DNA from: Steromphala cineraria
Lineage: Eukaryota > Mollusca > Gastropoda > Trochida > Trochidae
Assembly: GCA_916613615.1 (NCBI GenBank)
Contig: OU744721.1
Coordinates: forward strand, 57,027,247 to 57,091,246
Direction: 5' to 3'
Length of the DNA: 64,000 nucleotides
Position 1 is the first letter of the stretch; every line of letters begins with the position of its first letter. The position numbers were made by a program, and so were the translations under genes. Below the pieces are notes generated by a model. It ran no database searches. It saw nothing but the letters and a program-made list of their open reading frames with translations, and was not told where the DNA came from. Shown here piece after piece: positions 51,845 through 63,431 of the stretch.

Positions 51845-53270
51845 CTAGGATTGACGCGTCAATACTTAGGTCTTCAGATTCCTTTTTGACCTTCACATAC
51901 TGTTTGACCTTCACATGACTTTTTGTCTAAGAGGTAAACAGTAGCTAATACATTATCAAAATGACCAAATTCCACTTGTTATTCAGTGTTAAAGACTTTT
52001 CAGAAAAATTCATCATGGTGGCCAGTGTCAGCTATGACATCATTCTTCAGAGAATATTATTCCTAGTAGCAGAAAAAAATTTGGTTAAATTATCTCCCAC
52101 CGTTTTCGAGATACATGTGATTTAACGTTGTAATGTAAAGAAAACACTGAAATTTGAAGATTTTTTTACCCCTACTCCATGTTGGTCCTTCTATCTCCTT
52201 AACTATCAAAATTTTTATGATAAAGTACAACATAGCAAAAGTTGTGCTTGGAATGGCGTATGAGAAAACACAATCAATTAAAAGATATCTTTATTAATAA
52301 AGAAACTGTGGAACCTTGAAATGTGCTAAAAATGAGGATTTTCCCAAAATCGCAATATTCAAGGACTGGTCATGGACAGAATTTTTTTTATCATGACTTG
52401 TTGATATTTTTTTCCGTCTACTCATTACATCTGCTTCACAAAACATCAATGATAAAATTTCTATCTGTAACAGTTTTGAAACTAAAATTCTCAAAGTAAA
52501 ATAACCCTCGAAAGATGTTAAAATCGCCGAAAAATGTAAAAAATCTCTTTATGTCCACATATTTTCTTTAATATCAACTTTTATATGATAATAATCTGTA
52601 GTGAATTTGTTCATGTATCATTGTAGAACAGAATAAATCAAACAGATTTCATTTTTGACATTTCCTGTCAGAGTTCTGTCCCTCTGAACGTAACACGAAA
52701 AATGACACTTCAAAAAAATGTCGAATTCCAAGGACAGATAACTCGAGTAACAGGTCAAAAATTAAAATTTCGCTCTCATAGCGTTTTAACACACTCATTA
52801 AGCTTTCTAACGAGCTATGACACTAGTCTGTATGTATTGCAGTTAGTGAGGAGAAGATTTTCAAAGACGCGTACCGTGAGAACCGCGAAATTTCAGAAAA
52901 TTTTAAGTTTTTCGAAAATAGGAAAAAATCTAATTATACGGCCGAAAACCGCTATGGGCTTAATCGATGGGGAATGTTGTTGCCCACATTTTGGTGAAAG
53001 TATTTTGAATTTATCTCCCATAGTTACCGAGAAATCGATGTTTAAAGTTTTTTCGTTTAAGGGGAGATAACTCAAAAACAAATTCGAAATTCAAAAATCG
53101 CCCATGTCATTCCATAATTTGGGTCAAACTCTACAATCCCTGAAAGTTTCATGAAAATCGGCTCGTCAATAAGGTCAGAAATGTTGACAGAAAAGACGTC
53201 CAAATAATAATAATAATAATCCGGATAATAACAATAGGTCTTTGACTTTCGTCTGAAGACCTAATAATAA
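51845..53270 (+). repeat. L-to-Lb chimera, one B cassette
   Basis: T-form palindrome at 51851-51862, CAGA arm. Third copy of the chimera at 17970 and 35309. B cassette at 53236-53262. Confidence 0.85.
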
Positions 53271-54633
53271 CTAGGACTGCCGCGGCAGTACTTAGGTCTT
53301 CAAGATTCCTGTTTGACCTTCACATACTGTTTGACCTTCACATGACTTTTTGTCTAAGAGGTAAACAGTAGCTCATACATTATCAAAATGACCAAATTCC
53401 ACTTGATATTCAGTGTTAAAGACTTTTCAGAAAAATTCATCATGGTGGCCAATGTCAGCTATGACATCATTCTTCAGAGAATATTATTGCTAGTAGCAGA
53501 AAAAAATTTGGTTAAATTATCTCCCACCGTTTTCGAGATACATGTGATTTAACGTTGTAATGTAAAGAAAACACTGAAATTTGAAGATTTTTTTACCCCT
53601 ACTCCATGTTGGTCCTTCTATCTCCTTAACTATCAAAATTTTTATGATGAGAGTACAACATAGCTAAAGTTGTGCTTGGAATGGCGCATGTGAAAATACA
53701 ATCAATTTAATGATAACTTTCTTAATAAAGAAACTGTGGAACTGTGAAATGTGCTAAAAATGAGGATTTTCCAAAAATCGCAATATTCAAGGACCGGTCA
53801 TGGACCGAAAAAAATTGTTCATGACTTGTTGATATTTTTTTCTGTCTACTCATTACATCTGCTTCACAAAACATTAATGATAAAATTTCTATCTGTAACA
53901 ATTTTGAAACGAAAATTCTCAAAGTAAAATAACCCTCGATAAATGTTAAAGTCGCCGAAAAATGTAAAAAATTTCTTTATGTCCACATATTTCCTTTAAT
54001 ATCAAATTTTATATAATAATAATCTGTAGTGAATCTGTTCAACAATCATTGTGGAACAGAATGCATCAAACAGATTTCTTATTTGACATTCCCTTACAGA
54101 GTAATGTCCCTTTGAACGTAACATGAAAAATGATGCTTTTAAAAAATGTCCATTTTCAAGGGCAGATAACTCGCGTTCTAGATCAAAATTCAAAAAAACG
54201 GCTCGCTACTTTCTTGGCAGTTCTTTTAGCTTTTATTTAAGCTATCAAACTCTGCTCTATGTTTTGTCGTTAATGAGGAGATAGTTTTCAAAGACGAGCA
54301 CTGTCAATATCGCGAAATTGCACTAAAAGCAAAATGGCGGCCAAAGCACGTGACCTACGAATTTGTCCTGATTTCCTTTTTTTCATTATTTTTCATTGCG
54401 CTTCTTTTAAAAAAAAAATTAAGTCTCTAAGTGCATTTTGAAAAAAAAATCAATGTTAAATTTTCGATTTTGGATTCGAACTGGACCCTTAATGAATGAA
54501 CCGATTTTGCCCAAAAGCTTCGCACGTCGATTCCAGGGTAAGGGCTATCTCCATGTAAAGTTTGGGCGAAATTGGAGCAGCCGTTTGGTCAGAATCGTTC
54601 TCACAAAAAAAGTACAAATAATAATAATAATAA
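53271..54633 (+). repeat. L-to-S hybrid unit, no cassette
   Basis: C-form palindrome at 53277-53288 on an L 5' part. At the shared AAATTGCAC (54315-54323) the sequence crosses into an S body, keeping CAAAATGGCGGCC at 54330-54342 and the E-box at 54347-54355. Near-twin of 58760 (offset 5489). Confidence 0.87.
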
Positions 54634-55491
54634 CTAGGACTGCCGCGGCAGTACTTAGGTCTTCAAGATTCCTCTTTGACCTTCACATACTGTTTGACCT
54701 TCACATGCATGTTTGACCTTCAGATGCATGTTTGTTAAAGAGGTTTAAACCACACAGACCAAAACATGACTTTTTAAAATGCAAAGTTTGACCCTTCCTC
54801 CTGACCGGAAGTGACTGTTCGCGAGCGATTTTATTCTTTTAGCTTTAAGACCTTGCTGATGCCTAACTCTCATGCAAAAACCATTAAGTTCTAAGGTCTG
54901 GTTTTTTAGTTATCTGCCCTTGAAGTTGGTGATTTTCAGATTTTGGTCAACTTTGAAAGGTCACAGCACAAAAAGTATTAAGGTTAGGTCTTACAACTTT
55001 ACGATTTCAAGAAAACAATACCTCAGCTACATTCAGTATGAATTTCAGCTCTCTAGTGCAAGTATCTTCAGAGGAGAAGATTGTCAAAGGTGGGTGGGGT
55101 CGGAAACGATGAAAATTGCACTAAAAGCAAGATGGCGGCCGAAGCACGTGACCTACGAATTTGCCATGATTTACTTTTTTTCATTATTTTTCATTGCGCT
55201 TCTTTTAAAAAAAAAATTAAGTCTCTAAGTGCATTTTAGAAAAAAAATCAATGTTAAATTTTCGATTTTGGATTCGACCTGGACCCTTAATGAATGAACC
55301 GATTTTGCCCAAAAGCTTCGCACGTCGATTCCAGGTTATAAGGTATCTTCATGTCAAGTTTGGGCGAAATTGGAGCAGCCGTTTGGTCAGAATCTCTCTC
55401 ACAAAAAAAGTACAAATAATAATAATAAAAAAAAACTTGAAGAAAACGGATAAAAACAATAGGTCTTCGAGACTTTGTCTTGAAGACCTAA
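54634..55491 (+). repeat. S unit, one C-variant cassette
   Basis: C-form palindrome at 54640-54651. ETS site at 54804-54813, YY1-like site at 55128-55140, E-box at 55145-55153. Cassette with left arm AGGTCTTCGAGAC at 55461-55489. Confidence 0.87.
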
Positions 55492-56289
55492 CTAGGACTG
55501 CCGCGGCAGTACTTAGGTCTTCAAGATTCCTGTTTGACCTTCACATACTGTTTGACCTTCACATGCATGTTTGACCTTCACATGCATGTTTGTTAAAGAG
55601 GTTTAAACCATACAGACCAAAACATGACTTTTTAAAATGCAAAGTTTGACCCTTCCTCCTGACCGGAAGTGACTGTTCGCGAGCGATTTTATTCTTTAAA
55701 CTTAAAGACCTTGCTGATGTCTAACTCTCATGCAAAAATCATTAAGTTCTAAGGTCCGGTTTTTGAGTTATCTGACCTTGAAGTTGGTGATTTTCAGATT
55801 TTGGTCAACTTTGAAAGGTCACAGCACAAAAAGTATTAAGGTTAGGTCTTACAACTTTACGATTTGAAGAAAACAATACCTCAGCTACATTCAGTATGAA
55901 TTTCAGCTCTGTAGTGCAAGTATCTTCAGAGGAGAAGATTGTCAAAGGTGGGTGGGGTCGGAAACGATGAATATTGCACTAAAAGCAAGATGGCGGCCGA
56001 ACCACGTGACCTACGAATTTGCCATGATTTACTTTTTTTCAATATTTTTCATTGCGCTTCTTTTAAAAAAATTTTTAAGTCTCTAAGTGCATTTTGAAAA
56101 AAAAATCAATGTTAAATTTTCGACTTTGGATTCGAACTGGACCTTTAATGTACGAGTCGATTTTGCCCAAAAGCTTCGCACGTCGATTCCAGGTTGAGAG
56201 TTATCTCCATGTCAAGTTTGGGCGAAATTGGAGCAGCCGTTTGGTCAGAATCGTTCTCACAAAAAAAGTACAAATAATAATAATAATAA
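55492..56289 (+). repeat. S unit, no cassette
   Basis: C-form palindrome at 55498-55509. ETS site at 55662-55671, YY1-like site at 55986-55998, E-box at 56003-56011. Confidence 0.87.
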
Positions 56290-56445
56290 CTAGGATTGAC
56301 GCGTCAATACTTAGGTCTTCAAGATTCCTGTTTGACCTTCACACAGTGTTTGACCTTCACATGACTTTTTGTCTAAGAGGTAAAGGGTAACTAATACATT
56401 ATCCAAATGACCACATTTCACTTGATACTCAACGTTTAGGCCTGC
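56290..56445 (+). repeat. M unit, 5' fragment
   Basis: T-form palindrome at 56296-56307, CAAGA arm, then an M start (CACATTTCACTTGATACTC). Similarity to other M units stops near 56445 at AGGCCTGCATTTG. The unit resumes at about 57775. Confidence 0.75.
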
Positions 56446-57775
56446 ATTTGTGTATGTACTTTGATAGACATTAATTCAAATTCGAATCCAAAATCCTAAT
56501 GCATAAAAAAATATATTTTATGCCATTTAAGTCCAATGCGACCAAAATATGTTCTACCTAAGCAAAAAAATAACAAATTCGATCTGCAAAAGTTTGTCGG
56601 CTGAAGCCGGATTTGAACCCTAAAAGTTAGCACTCTGAATTCAGAGGCAAATCCTTATCCACTCGACAACGAAGCTAGCTGTCTTTGGATTGGAATTTTA
56701 GCACTAAGACTGTAGGTTCACGAAGGCAAAACAAACAATCTCGCATCCAAGAATGAGTTCAATGACGGAGTCGTGTAAGGGAGGTGCTTTTGAGAGTTTT
56801 GAGCTGTTTGATGTCTTGTTTGAGGTCAGAACGTGCTTTTGACCAATTCGAGCTCTTTGATGTGTTGTTTTACGTGGAAATACGATGTCTAGCGAGGCTA
56901 GCGCTATTCTTAGTACACAGAACGTTGTAGCTACGTCTTCCGGTGTCCCCTGGCGAAATGCAAGGAATTAGTGACCAAAATCGGATGTACACGTCTTGAC
57001 TGCGTGTTTGCATCAAATGTCTGCAAGCACAAAGTGTAGAACATGCGGCCGGGAGGAAATGCATATTTCAAAGTTCAAGAGGACAACAGGCATTTTGGAA
57101 AAGAGAGTTAATCGAGGACGTCACACCCTTGCGAGTGGAATCTGCCGAGCATTTAGGCAGGAATCAGGACGGCCTCCCTTTATCTTTTGACCAAAGATAG
57201 TGGCCGTCATTATGCCCTTTTCCTTAAGTAAGTGGAAGGTACATTTGCTTGTACCTACGCACCGACCGTGACTGTGGTCTTGAAACTAAATCTTGACCAC
57301 AAAGGGTATCAAAAAAGTGTATGAGACGCACTTAGACAATTTATTCTCAGTCCCAAACAAAGAGTTTAATTGACAATATGAAGAGCTTTTCTTCACACAG
57401 CTTCTTGTTCTAAAATAAGTATTGTTGAATGCACACAATTTCATTGTTATTTAAATGTATCAAATCTATCAGTGTAAAGTTTTTCTATTTGTTCCCCAAA
57501 ATTAACCGACGGCACTCACCGTGCAGCATTCCTTTCTGTCGAACCATTAGAGACATTTCAAAATTGATTGTACCATTGTGTAGAGGAGAGATTCGTCTTT
57601 GTTTGCATACATTATTTCTTTATGAGCATGGAAAAGTAAAGAAACGGTGAGCGATGCGACATCTGCCGCAAATATGAAGCTTTATCTAAAAATTAGATAA
57701 TTTAACTTTTGAATCATTTACTGTGAACAATTTTATAATGAAGTACTACACAAAAGGTTTTTGTCTTCAACAAGC
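56446..57775. other. Single-copy stretch interrupting an M unit
   Basis: About 1.3 kb with no match elsewhere in the window and visibly richer in G and C than the array. It holds a tRNA-like sequence and a diverged 49-bp tandem pair at 56784-56832 and 56833-56871 (both with GTGCTTTTGA and GAGCT, then TTTGATGT). Two short open frames of 64 and 73 codons show no recognisable motif. No terminal repeat, poly(A) or target-site duplication is evident. About 100 bp of the M unit seems to be missing at the join. It could be original flanking DNA or an inserted element. Confidence 0.6.
56596..56676 (-). pseudogene. Decayed tRNA-like sequence or tRNA-derived SINE head
   Basis: On the minus strand, GGGTTCAAATCC (56609-56620) fits the internal B box of RNA polymerase III promoters, and TTGTCGAGTGGATAAGG resembles the A box and D arm of serine or leucine tRNAs, at plausible spacing. 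The acceptor ends do not pair, the T stem has mismatches, and no normal anticodon loop can be drawn. A pseudo-tRNA or SINE head is more likely than a working gene. Confidence 0.4.
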
Positions 57776-58759
57776 GTAGCCATCGATGTATAGTATGTTT
57801 TCCAAGTGTTTTATTGTCAATGAAGTAAAAATTTTCAATCATTCTTATATCAGAATCATTCAAAACGAAAGTAAGATTGACCATAGTTAAATGCTCCAAA
57901 TTCAATGTTAATGTTCAATCTAATTTTAATAAGATTTATCACAGATTGTATCTTGTTTTGGCTTTCATATGATATATAGAACAAGTATTAATCATGTGTC
58001 GTTGGTTAACAAGGATTTTTCAAACATAGCCATCAAAACACCGGTTTTCAAAAATGCAAACTTTGACCCTTCCTCGTGACCGGAAATGACTGTTCGAGAG
58101 CGATTTTATTCTTTTATCTGAAAGACCTTGCTCATGTCTAACTCTCATGCAAAAATCATCAAGTTCTAAGGTCTGGTTTTGGAGTTATATGCCCTTGAAG
58201 TTGGTGATTTTCAGATTTTGGTCAACTTTGAAAGGTCAAAGCACAAAAAGTATTAAGATTAGGTCTTACAACTTTATGAATTCAAGAAAACAATACTTCA
58301 GCTACATCCAGTATGAATTTCAGCTCTCTAGTGCAAGTATCTTCAGAGGAGAAGATTGTCAAAGGTGGGTTGGGTCGGAAACGATGAAAATTGTTCTAAA
58401 AGCAAAATGGCGGCCAAAGCACGTGACCTACGAATTTGTCCTGATTTCCTTTTTTTCATTATTTTTCACTGCGCTTATTTAAAAAAAAAATTAAGTCTGT
58501 AAGTGCATTTTGAAAAAAAAATCAATGTTAAATTTTCGATTTTCGATTCGAACTGGACCCTTAATGAATGAACCGATTTTGCCCAAAAGCTTCGCACGTC
58601 GATTCCAGGTTCAGAGGTATCTGCATGTCAAGTTTGGGCGAATTTGGAGCAGCCGTTTGGTCAGAATCGTTTTAACAAAAAAAGTACAAATAATAATAAT
58701 AAACTTGAAGAAATCGGATAAAAACAATAGGTCTTCACGACTTTGTCTTGAAGACCTAA
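57776..58759 (+). repeat. M unit, 3' part, one C cassette
   Basis: Similarity to M resumes near CCAAGTGTTTTATTGTCAAT. The S-like body has CAAAATGGCGGCC at 58413-58425 and an E-box at 58430-58438. C cassette at 58729-58757. The tail arm still matches the head at 56296, supporting one interrupted unit. Confidence 0.8.
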
Positions 58760-60104
58760 CTAGGACTGCCGCGGCAGTACTTAGGTCTTCAAGATTCCTG
58801 TTTGACCTTCACATACTGTTTGACCTTCACATGACTTTTTGTCTAAGAGGTAAACAGTAGCTCATACATTATCAAAATGACCAAATTCCACTTGATATTC
58901 AGTGTTAAAGACTTTTCAGAAAAATTCATCATGGTGGCCAATGTCAGCTATGACATCATTCTTCAGAGAATATTATTGCTAGTAGCAGAAAAAAATTTGG
59001 TTAAATTATCTCCCACCGTTTTCGAGATACATGTGATTTAACGTTGTAATGTAAAGAAAACACTGAAATTTGAAGATTTTTTTACCCCTACTCCATGTTG
59101 GTCCTTCTATCTCCTTAACTATCAAAATTTTTATGATAGAGTACAACATAGCTAAAGTTGTGCTTGGAATGGCGCATGTGAAAATACAATCAATTTAATG
59201 ATAACTTTCTTAATAAAGAAACTGTGGAACTGTGAAATGTGCTAAAAATGAGGATTTTCCAAAAATCGCAATATTCAAGGACCGGTCATGGACCGAAAAA
59301 AATTGTTCATGACTTGTTGATATTTTTTTCTGTCTACTCATTACATCTGCTTCACAAAACATTAATGATAAAATTTGTATCTGTAACAATTTTGAAACGA
59401 AAATTCTCAAAGTAAAATAACCCTCGATAAATGTTAAAGTCGCCGAAAAATGTAAAAAATTTCTTTATGTCCACATATTTCCTTTAATATCAAATTTTAT
59501 ATAATAATAATCTGTAGTGAATCTGTTCAACAATCATTGTGGAACAGAATGCATCAAACAGATTTCTTATTTGACATTCCCTTACAGAGTAATGTCCCTT
59601 TGAACGTAACATGAAAAATGATGCTTTTAAAAAATGTCCATTTTCAAGGGCAGATAACTCGCGTTCTAGATCAAAATTAAAAAAAACGGCTCGCTACTTT
59701 CTTGGCAGTTCTTTTAGCTTTTATTTAAGCTATCAAACTCTGCTCTATGTCTTGTCGTTAATGAGGAGATAGTTTTCAAAGACGAGCACTGTCAACATCG
59801 CGAAATTGCACTAAAAGCAAAATGGCGGCCAAAGCACGTGACCTACGAATTTGTCCTGATTTCCTTTTTTTCATTATTTTTCATTGCGCTTCTTTTAAAA
59901 AAAAAATTAAGTCTCTAAGTGCATTTTGAAAAAAAAATCAATGTTAAATTTTCGATTTTGGATTCGAACTGGACCCTTAATGAATGAACCGATTTTGCCC
60001 AAAAGCTTCGCACGTCGATTCCAGGGTAAGGGCTATCTGCATGCCAAGTTTTGTCAAATTTGGAGCAGCCGTTTGAGCTGGAGCTTTCTCACAAAAAAAG
60101 TACA

Positions 60105-60140
<36 letters not shown>

Positions 60141-60202
60141 CTTGAAGAAATCGGATAAAAACAATAGGTCTTCACGACTTTGTCTTGAAGACCTAATAAT
60201 AA
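58760..60202 (+). repeat. L-to-S hybrid unit, one C cassette
   Basis: C-form palindrome at 58766-58777. Crosses from L to S at AAATTGCAC (59803-59811), the same seam as 53271; YY1-like core at 59818-59830, E-box at 59835-59843. The tail differs from its twin after about 60040 (GTTTGAGCTGGAGC), with a long (AAT)n and a C cassette at 60166-60194. Confidence 0.87.
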
Positions 60203-61980
60203 CTAGGATTGACGCGTCAATACTTAGGTCTTCAAGATTCCTCTTTGACCTTCACATACTGTTTGACTTTCACATGACTTTTTGTCTAAGAGGTAAACAG
60301 TAGCTAATACATTATCAAAATGACCAAATTCCACTTGACATTCAGTGTTAAAGACTTTTCAGAAAAATTCATCATGGTGGCCAATGTCAGCTATGACACC
60401 ATTCTTCAGAGAATATTATTCCTAGTAGCAGAAAAAAATTTGGTTAAATTATCTCTCACCGTTTTCGAGATACATGTGATTTAACGTTGTAAAGTAAAGA
60501 AAACACTGAAATTTGAAGATTGTTTTACCCCTACTCCATGTTGGTCCTTCTATCGCCTTAACTATCAAAATTTGTATGATAGAGTACAACATAGCTAAAG
60601 TTGTGCTTGGAATGGCGCATGTGAAAATACAATCAATTTAATGATAACTTTCTTAATAAAGAAACTGTGGAACTCTGAAATGTGCTAAAAATGAGGATTT
60701 TCCAAAAATCGCAATATTCAAGGACCGGTCATGGACCGAAAAAAATTGTTCATGACTTGTTGATATTTTTTTCTGTCTACTCATTACATCTGCTTCACAA
60801 AACATCAATGATAAAATTTCTATCTGTAACAATTTTGAAACGAAAATTCTCAAAGTAAAATAACCTTCGATAAATGTTAAAGTCGCCGAAAAATGTAAAA
60901 AATCTTTTTATGTCCACATATTTCCTTTAATATCAAATTTTATATAATAATAATCTGTAGTGAATCTGTTCAACAATCATTGTGGAACAGAATGCATCAA
61001 ACAGATTTCTTATTTGACATTCCCTTACAGAGTAATGTCCCTTTGAACGTAACATGAAAAATGATGCTTTTAAAAAATGTCCATTTTCAAGGGCAGATAA
61101 CTCGCGTTCTAGATCAAAATTCAAAAAAACGGCTCGCTACTTTCTTGGCAGTTCTTTTAGCTTTTATTTAAGCTATCAAACTCTGTTCTATGTCTTGTCG
61201 TTAATGAGGAGATAGTTTTCAAAGACGAGCACTGTCAACATCGCGAAATTGCGCCAAAATTTCAGTTTTTGGAAAATAGCCAAAAATCTATTATTACGGC
61301 CGAAAACGGCTATGTGTTTATTCGATGGGGAATGTTGATGCCCACATTTTGGTGAAAGTTTTGTGCGGTTATCTTTCTTAGTTTTCGAGAAATGGAGGTA
61401 TGAAGTTTCAACTTCAAAGGGAGATAACTCAAGCACAAATCGAAATTCGATTTTCAAAAGCTTCGCACGTCGATTCCAGGGTACGGGCTATCTGCATGCC
61501 AAGTTTTGTCAAATTTGGAGCAGCCGTTTGAGCTGTAGCGTCCTCACAAAAAAAGTACAAATAATAATAATAAAAAAAACTTGAAGAAAACGGATAAAAA
61601 CAATAGGTCTTCCAGACTTTGTCTTGAAGACCTAATAAACTTGAAGAAATCGGATAAAAACAATAGGTCTTCACGACTTTGTCTTGAAGACCTAATAATA
61701 AACTTGAAGAAATCGGATAAAAACAATAGGTCTTCACGACTTTGTCTTGAAGACCTAATAATAAACTTGAAGAAATCGGATAAAAACAATAGGTCTTCAC
61801 GACTTTGTCTTGAAGACCTAATAAAAATCCGCATAAGAACAATAGGTCTTTGACTTTCGTCTGAAGACCTAATAATAAAAATCCGGATAAGAACAATAGG
61901 TCTTTGACTTTCGTCTGAAGACCTAATAATAAAAATCCGGATAAGAACAATAGGTCTTTGACTTTCGTCTGAAGACCTAA
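60203..61980 (+). repeat. L unit with S-type tail and seven cassettes
   Basis: T-form palindrome at 60209-60220, CAAGA arm. Body close to 8125-9673, with the same L/S seam at CAAAAGCTTCGCACG. The tail reads GTTTGAGCTGTAGC and carries the longest cassette run in the window. Confidence 0.88.
61605..61978 (+). repeat. Run of seven hairpin cassettes
   Basis: Hairpins at 61605-61633 (C variant), 61665-61693, 61728-61756 and 61791-61819 (C), then 61844-61870, 61898-61924 and 61952-61978 (B). Period about 60-63 bp for C and 54 bp for B. The linkers are CTTGAAGAAATCGGATAAAA for C and ATCCGGATAAGAACAAT for B; one B linker has GCAT for GGAT. Identical neighbours suggest slippage or recent tandem copying within each type. 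Confidence 0.93.
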
Positions 61981-63345
61981 CTAGGATTGACGCGTCAATA
62001 CTTAGGTCTTCAGATTCCTCTTTGACCTTCACATACTGTTTGACCTTCACATGACTTTTTGTCTAAGAGGTAAACAGTAGCTAATACATTATCAAAATGA
62101 CCAAATTCCACTTGTTATTCAGTGTTAAAGATTTTTCAGAAAAATTCATCATGGTGGCCAATGTCAGCTATGACATCATTCTTCAGAGAATATTATTCCT
62201 AGTAGCAGAAAAAAATTTGGTTAAATTATCTCCCACCGTTTTCGAGATACATGTGATTTAACGTTGTAATGTAAAGAAAACACTGAAATTTGAAGATTTT
62301 TTTACCCCTACTCCATGTTGGTCCTTCTATCTCCTTAACTATCAAAATTTTTATGATAAAGTACAACATAGCAAAAGTTGTGCTTGGAATGGCGTATGAG
62401 AAAACACAATCAATTAAAAGATATCTTTATTAATAAAGAAACTGTGGAACCTTGAAATGTGCTAAAAATGAGGATTTTCCCAAAATCGCAATATTCAAGG
62501 ACTGGTCATGGACAGAATTTTTTTTATCATCACTTGTTGATATTTTTTTCCGTCTACTCATTACATCTGCTTCACAAAACATCAATGATAAAATTTCTAT
62601 CTGTAACAGTTTTGAAACTAAAATTCTCAAAGTAAAATAACCCTCGAAAGATGTTAAAATCGCCGAAAATCGCCGAAAAATGTAAAAAATCTCTTTATGT
62701 CCACATATTTTCTTTAATATCAACTTTTATATGACAATAATCTGTAGTGAATTTGTTCAACAATCATTGTGGAACAGAATGCATCAAACAGATTTCTTAT
62801 TTGACATTCCCTTACAGAGTAATGTCCCTTTGAACGGAACATGAAAAATGATGCTTTAAAAAAATGTCCATTTTCAAGGGCAGATAACTCACGTTCTCGA
62901 TGAAAATTCCAAAAAACGGCTCGACACTTTTTTAGCAGTTCTTTTAGCTTTCATTTGAGCTATCAAACACTGCTGTATGTCTTGCCGTTATTGAGAAGAA
63001 GATTTTCAAAGACGAGTACTGTTAAAATCGCGAAATTGCACCAAAATTTCAGTTTTTTGAAAATAGCCAAAAATCTATTATTACGGCCGAAAACGGGTAT
63101 GTGCTTATTTGATGGGGAATGTTGATGCCCACATTTTGGTGAAAGTTTTGTGCGATTATCTTTCTTAGTTCTCGAGAAAATGAGGTATGAAGTTTCAACT
63201 TCAAAGGGAGATAACTCAAGAACAAATTGAAATTCGAAATTCAAAAGCTTCGCAGAGCCAGTTCTCGTGATACTCTATCAGTCCTGAAAGTTTCATGAAA
63301 ATCGATCGATTGGTTAGGTCAGAATCGCTGTCACAAAATCGTACA

Positions 63346-63386
<41 letters not shown>

Positions 63387-63431
63387 TCCGCATAAGAACA
63401 ATAGGTCTTTGACTTTCGTCTGAAGACCTAA
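61981..63431 (+). repeat. L unit, one B cassette
   Basis: T-form palindrome at 61987-61998, CAGA arm. A small tandem duplication AATCGCCGAAAATCGCCG lies near 62658. The (AAT)n at about 63345-63383 is among the longest here. B cassette at 63403-63429. Confidence 0.87.

Noticed and set aside
56996..57190. A 64-codon frame in the single-copy island
   Set aside because: No recognisable motif, no supporting splice or promoter signals, and a length expected by chance.
61605..61978. CRISPR-like array
   Set aside because: Hairpins repeat every 54-63 bp, but the linkers are also repeats and there are no unique spacers; the context is eukaryotic.
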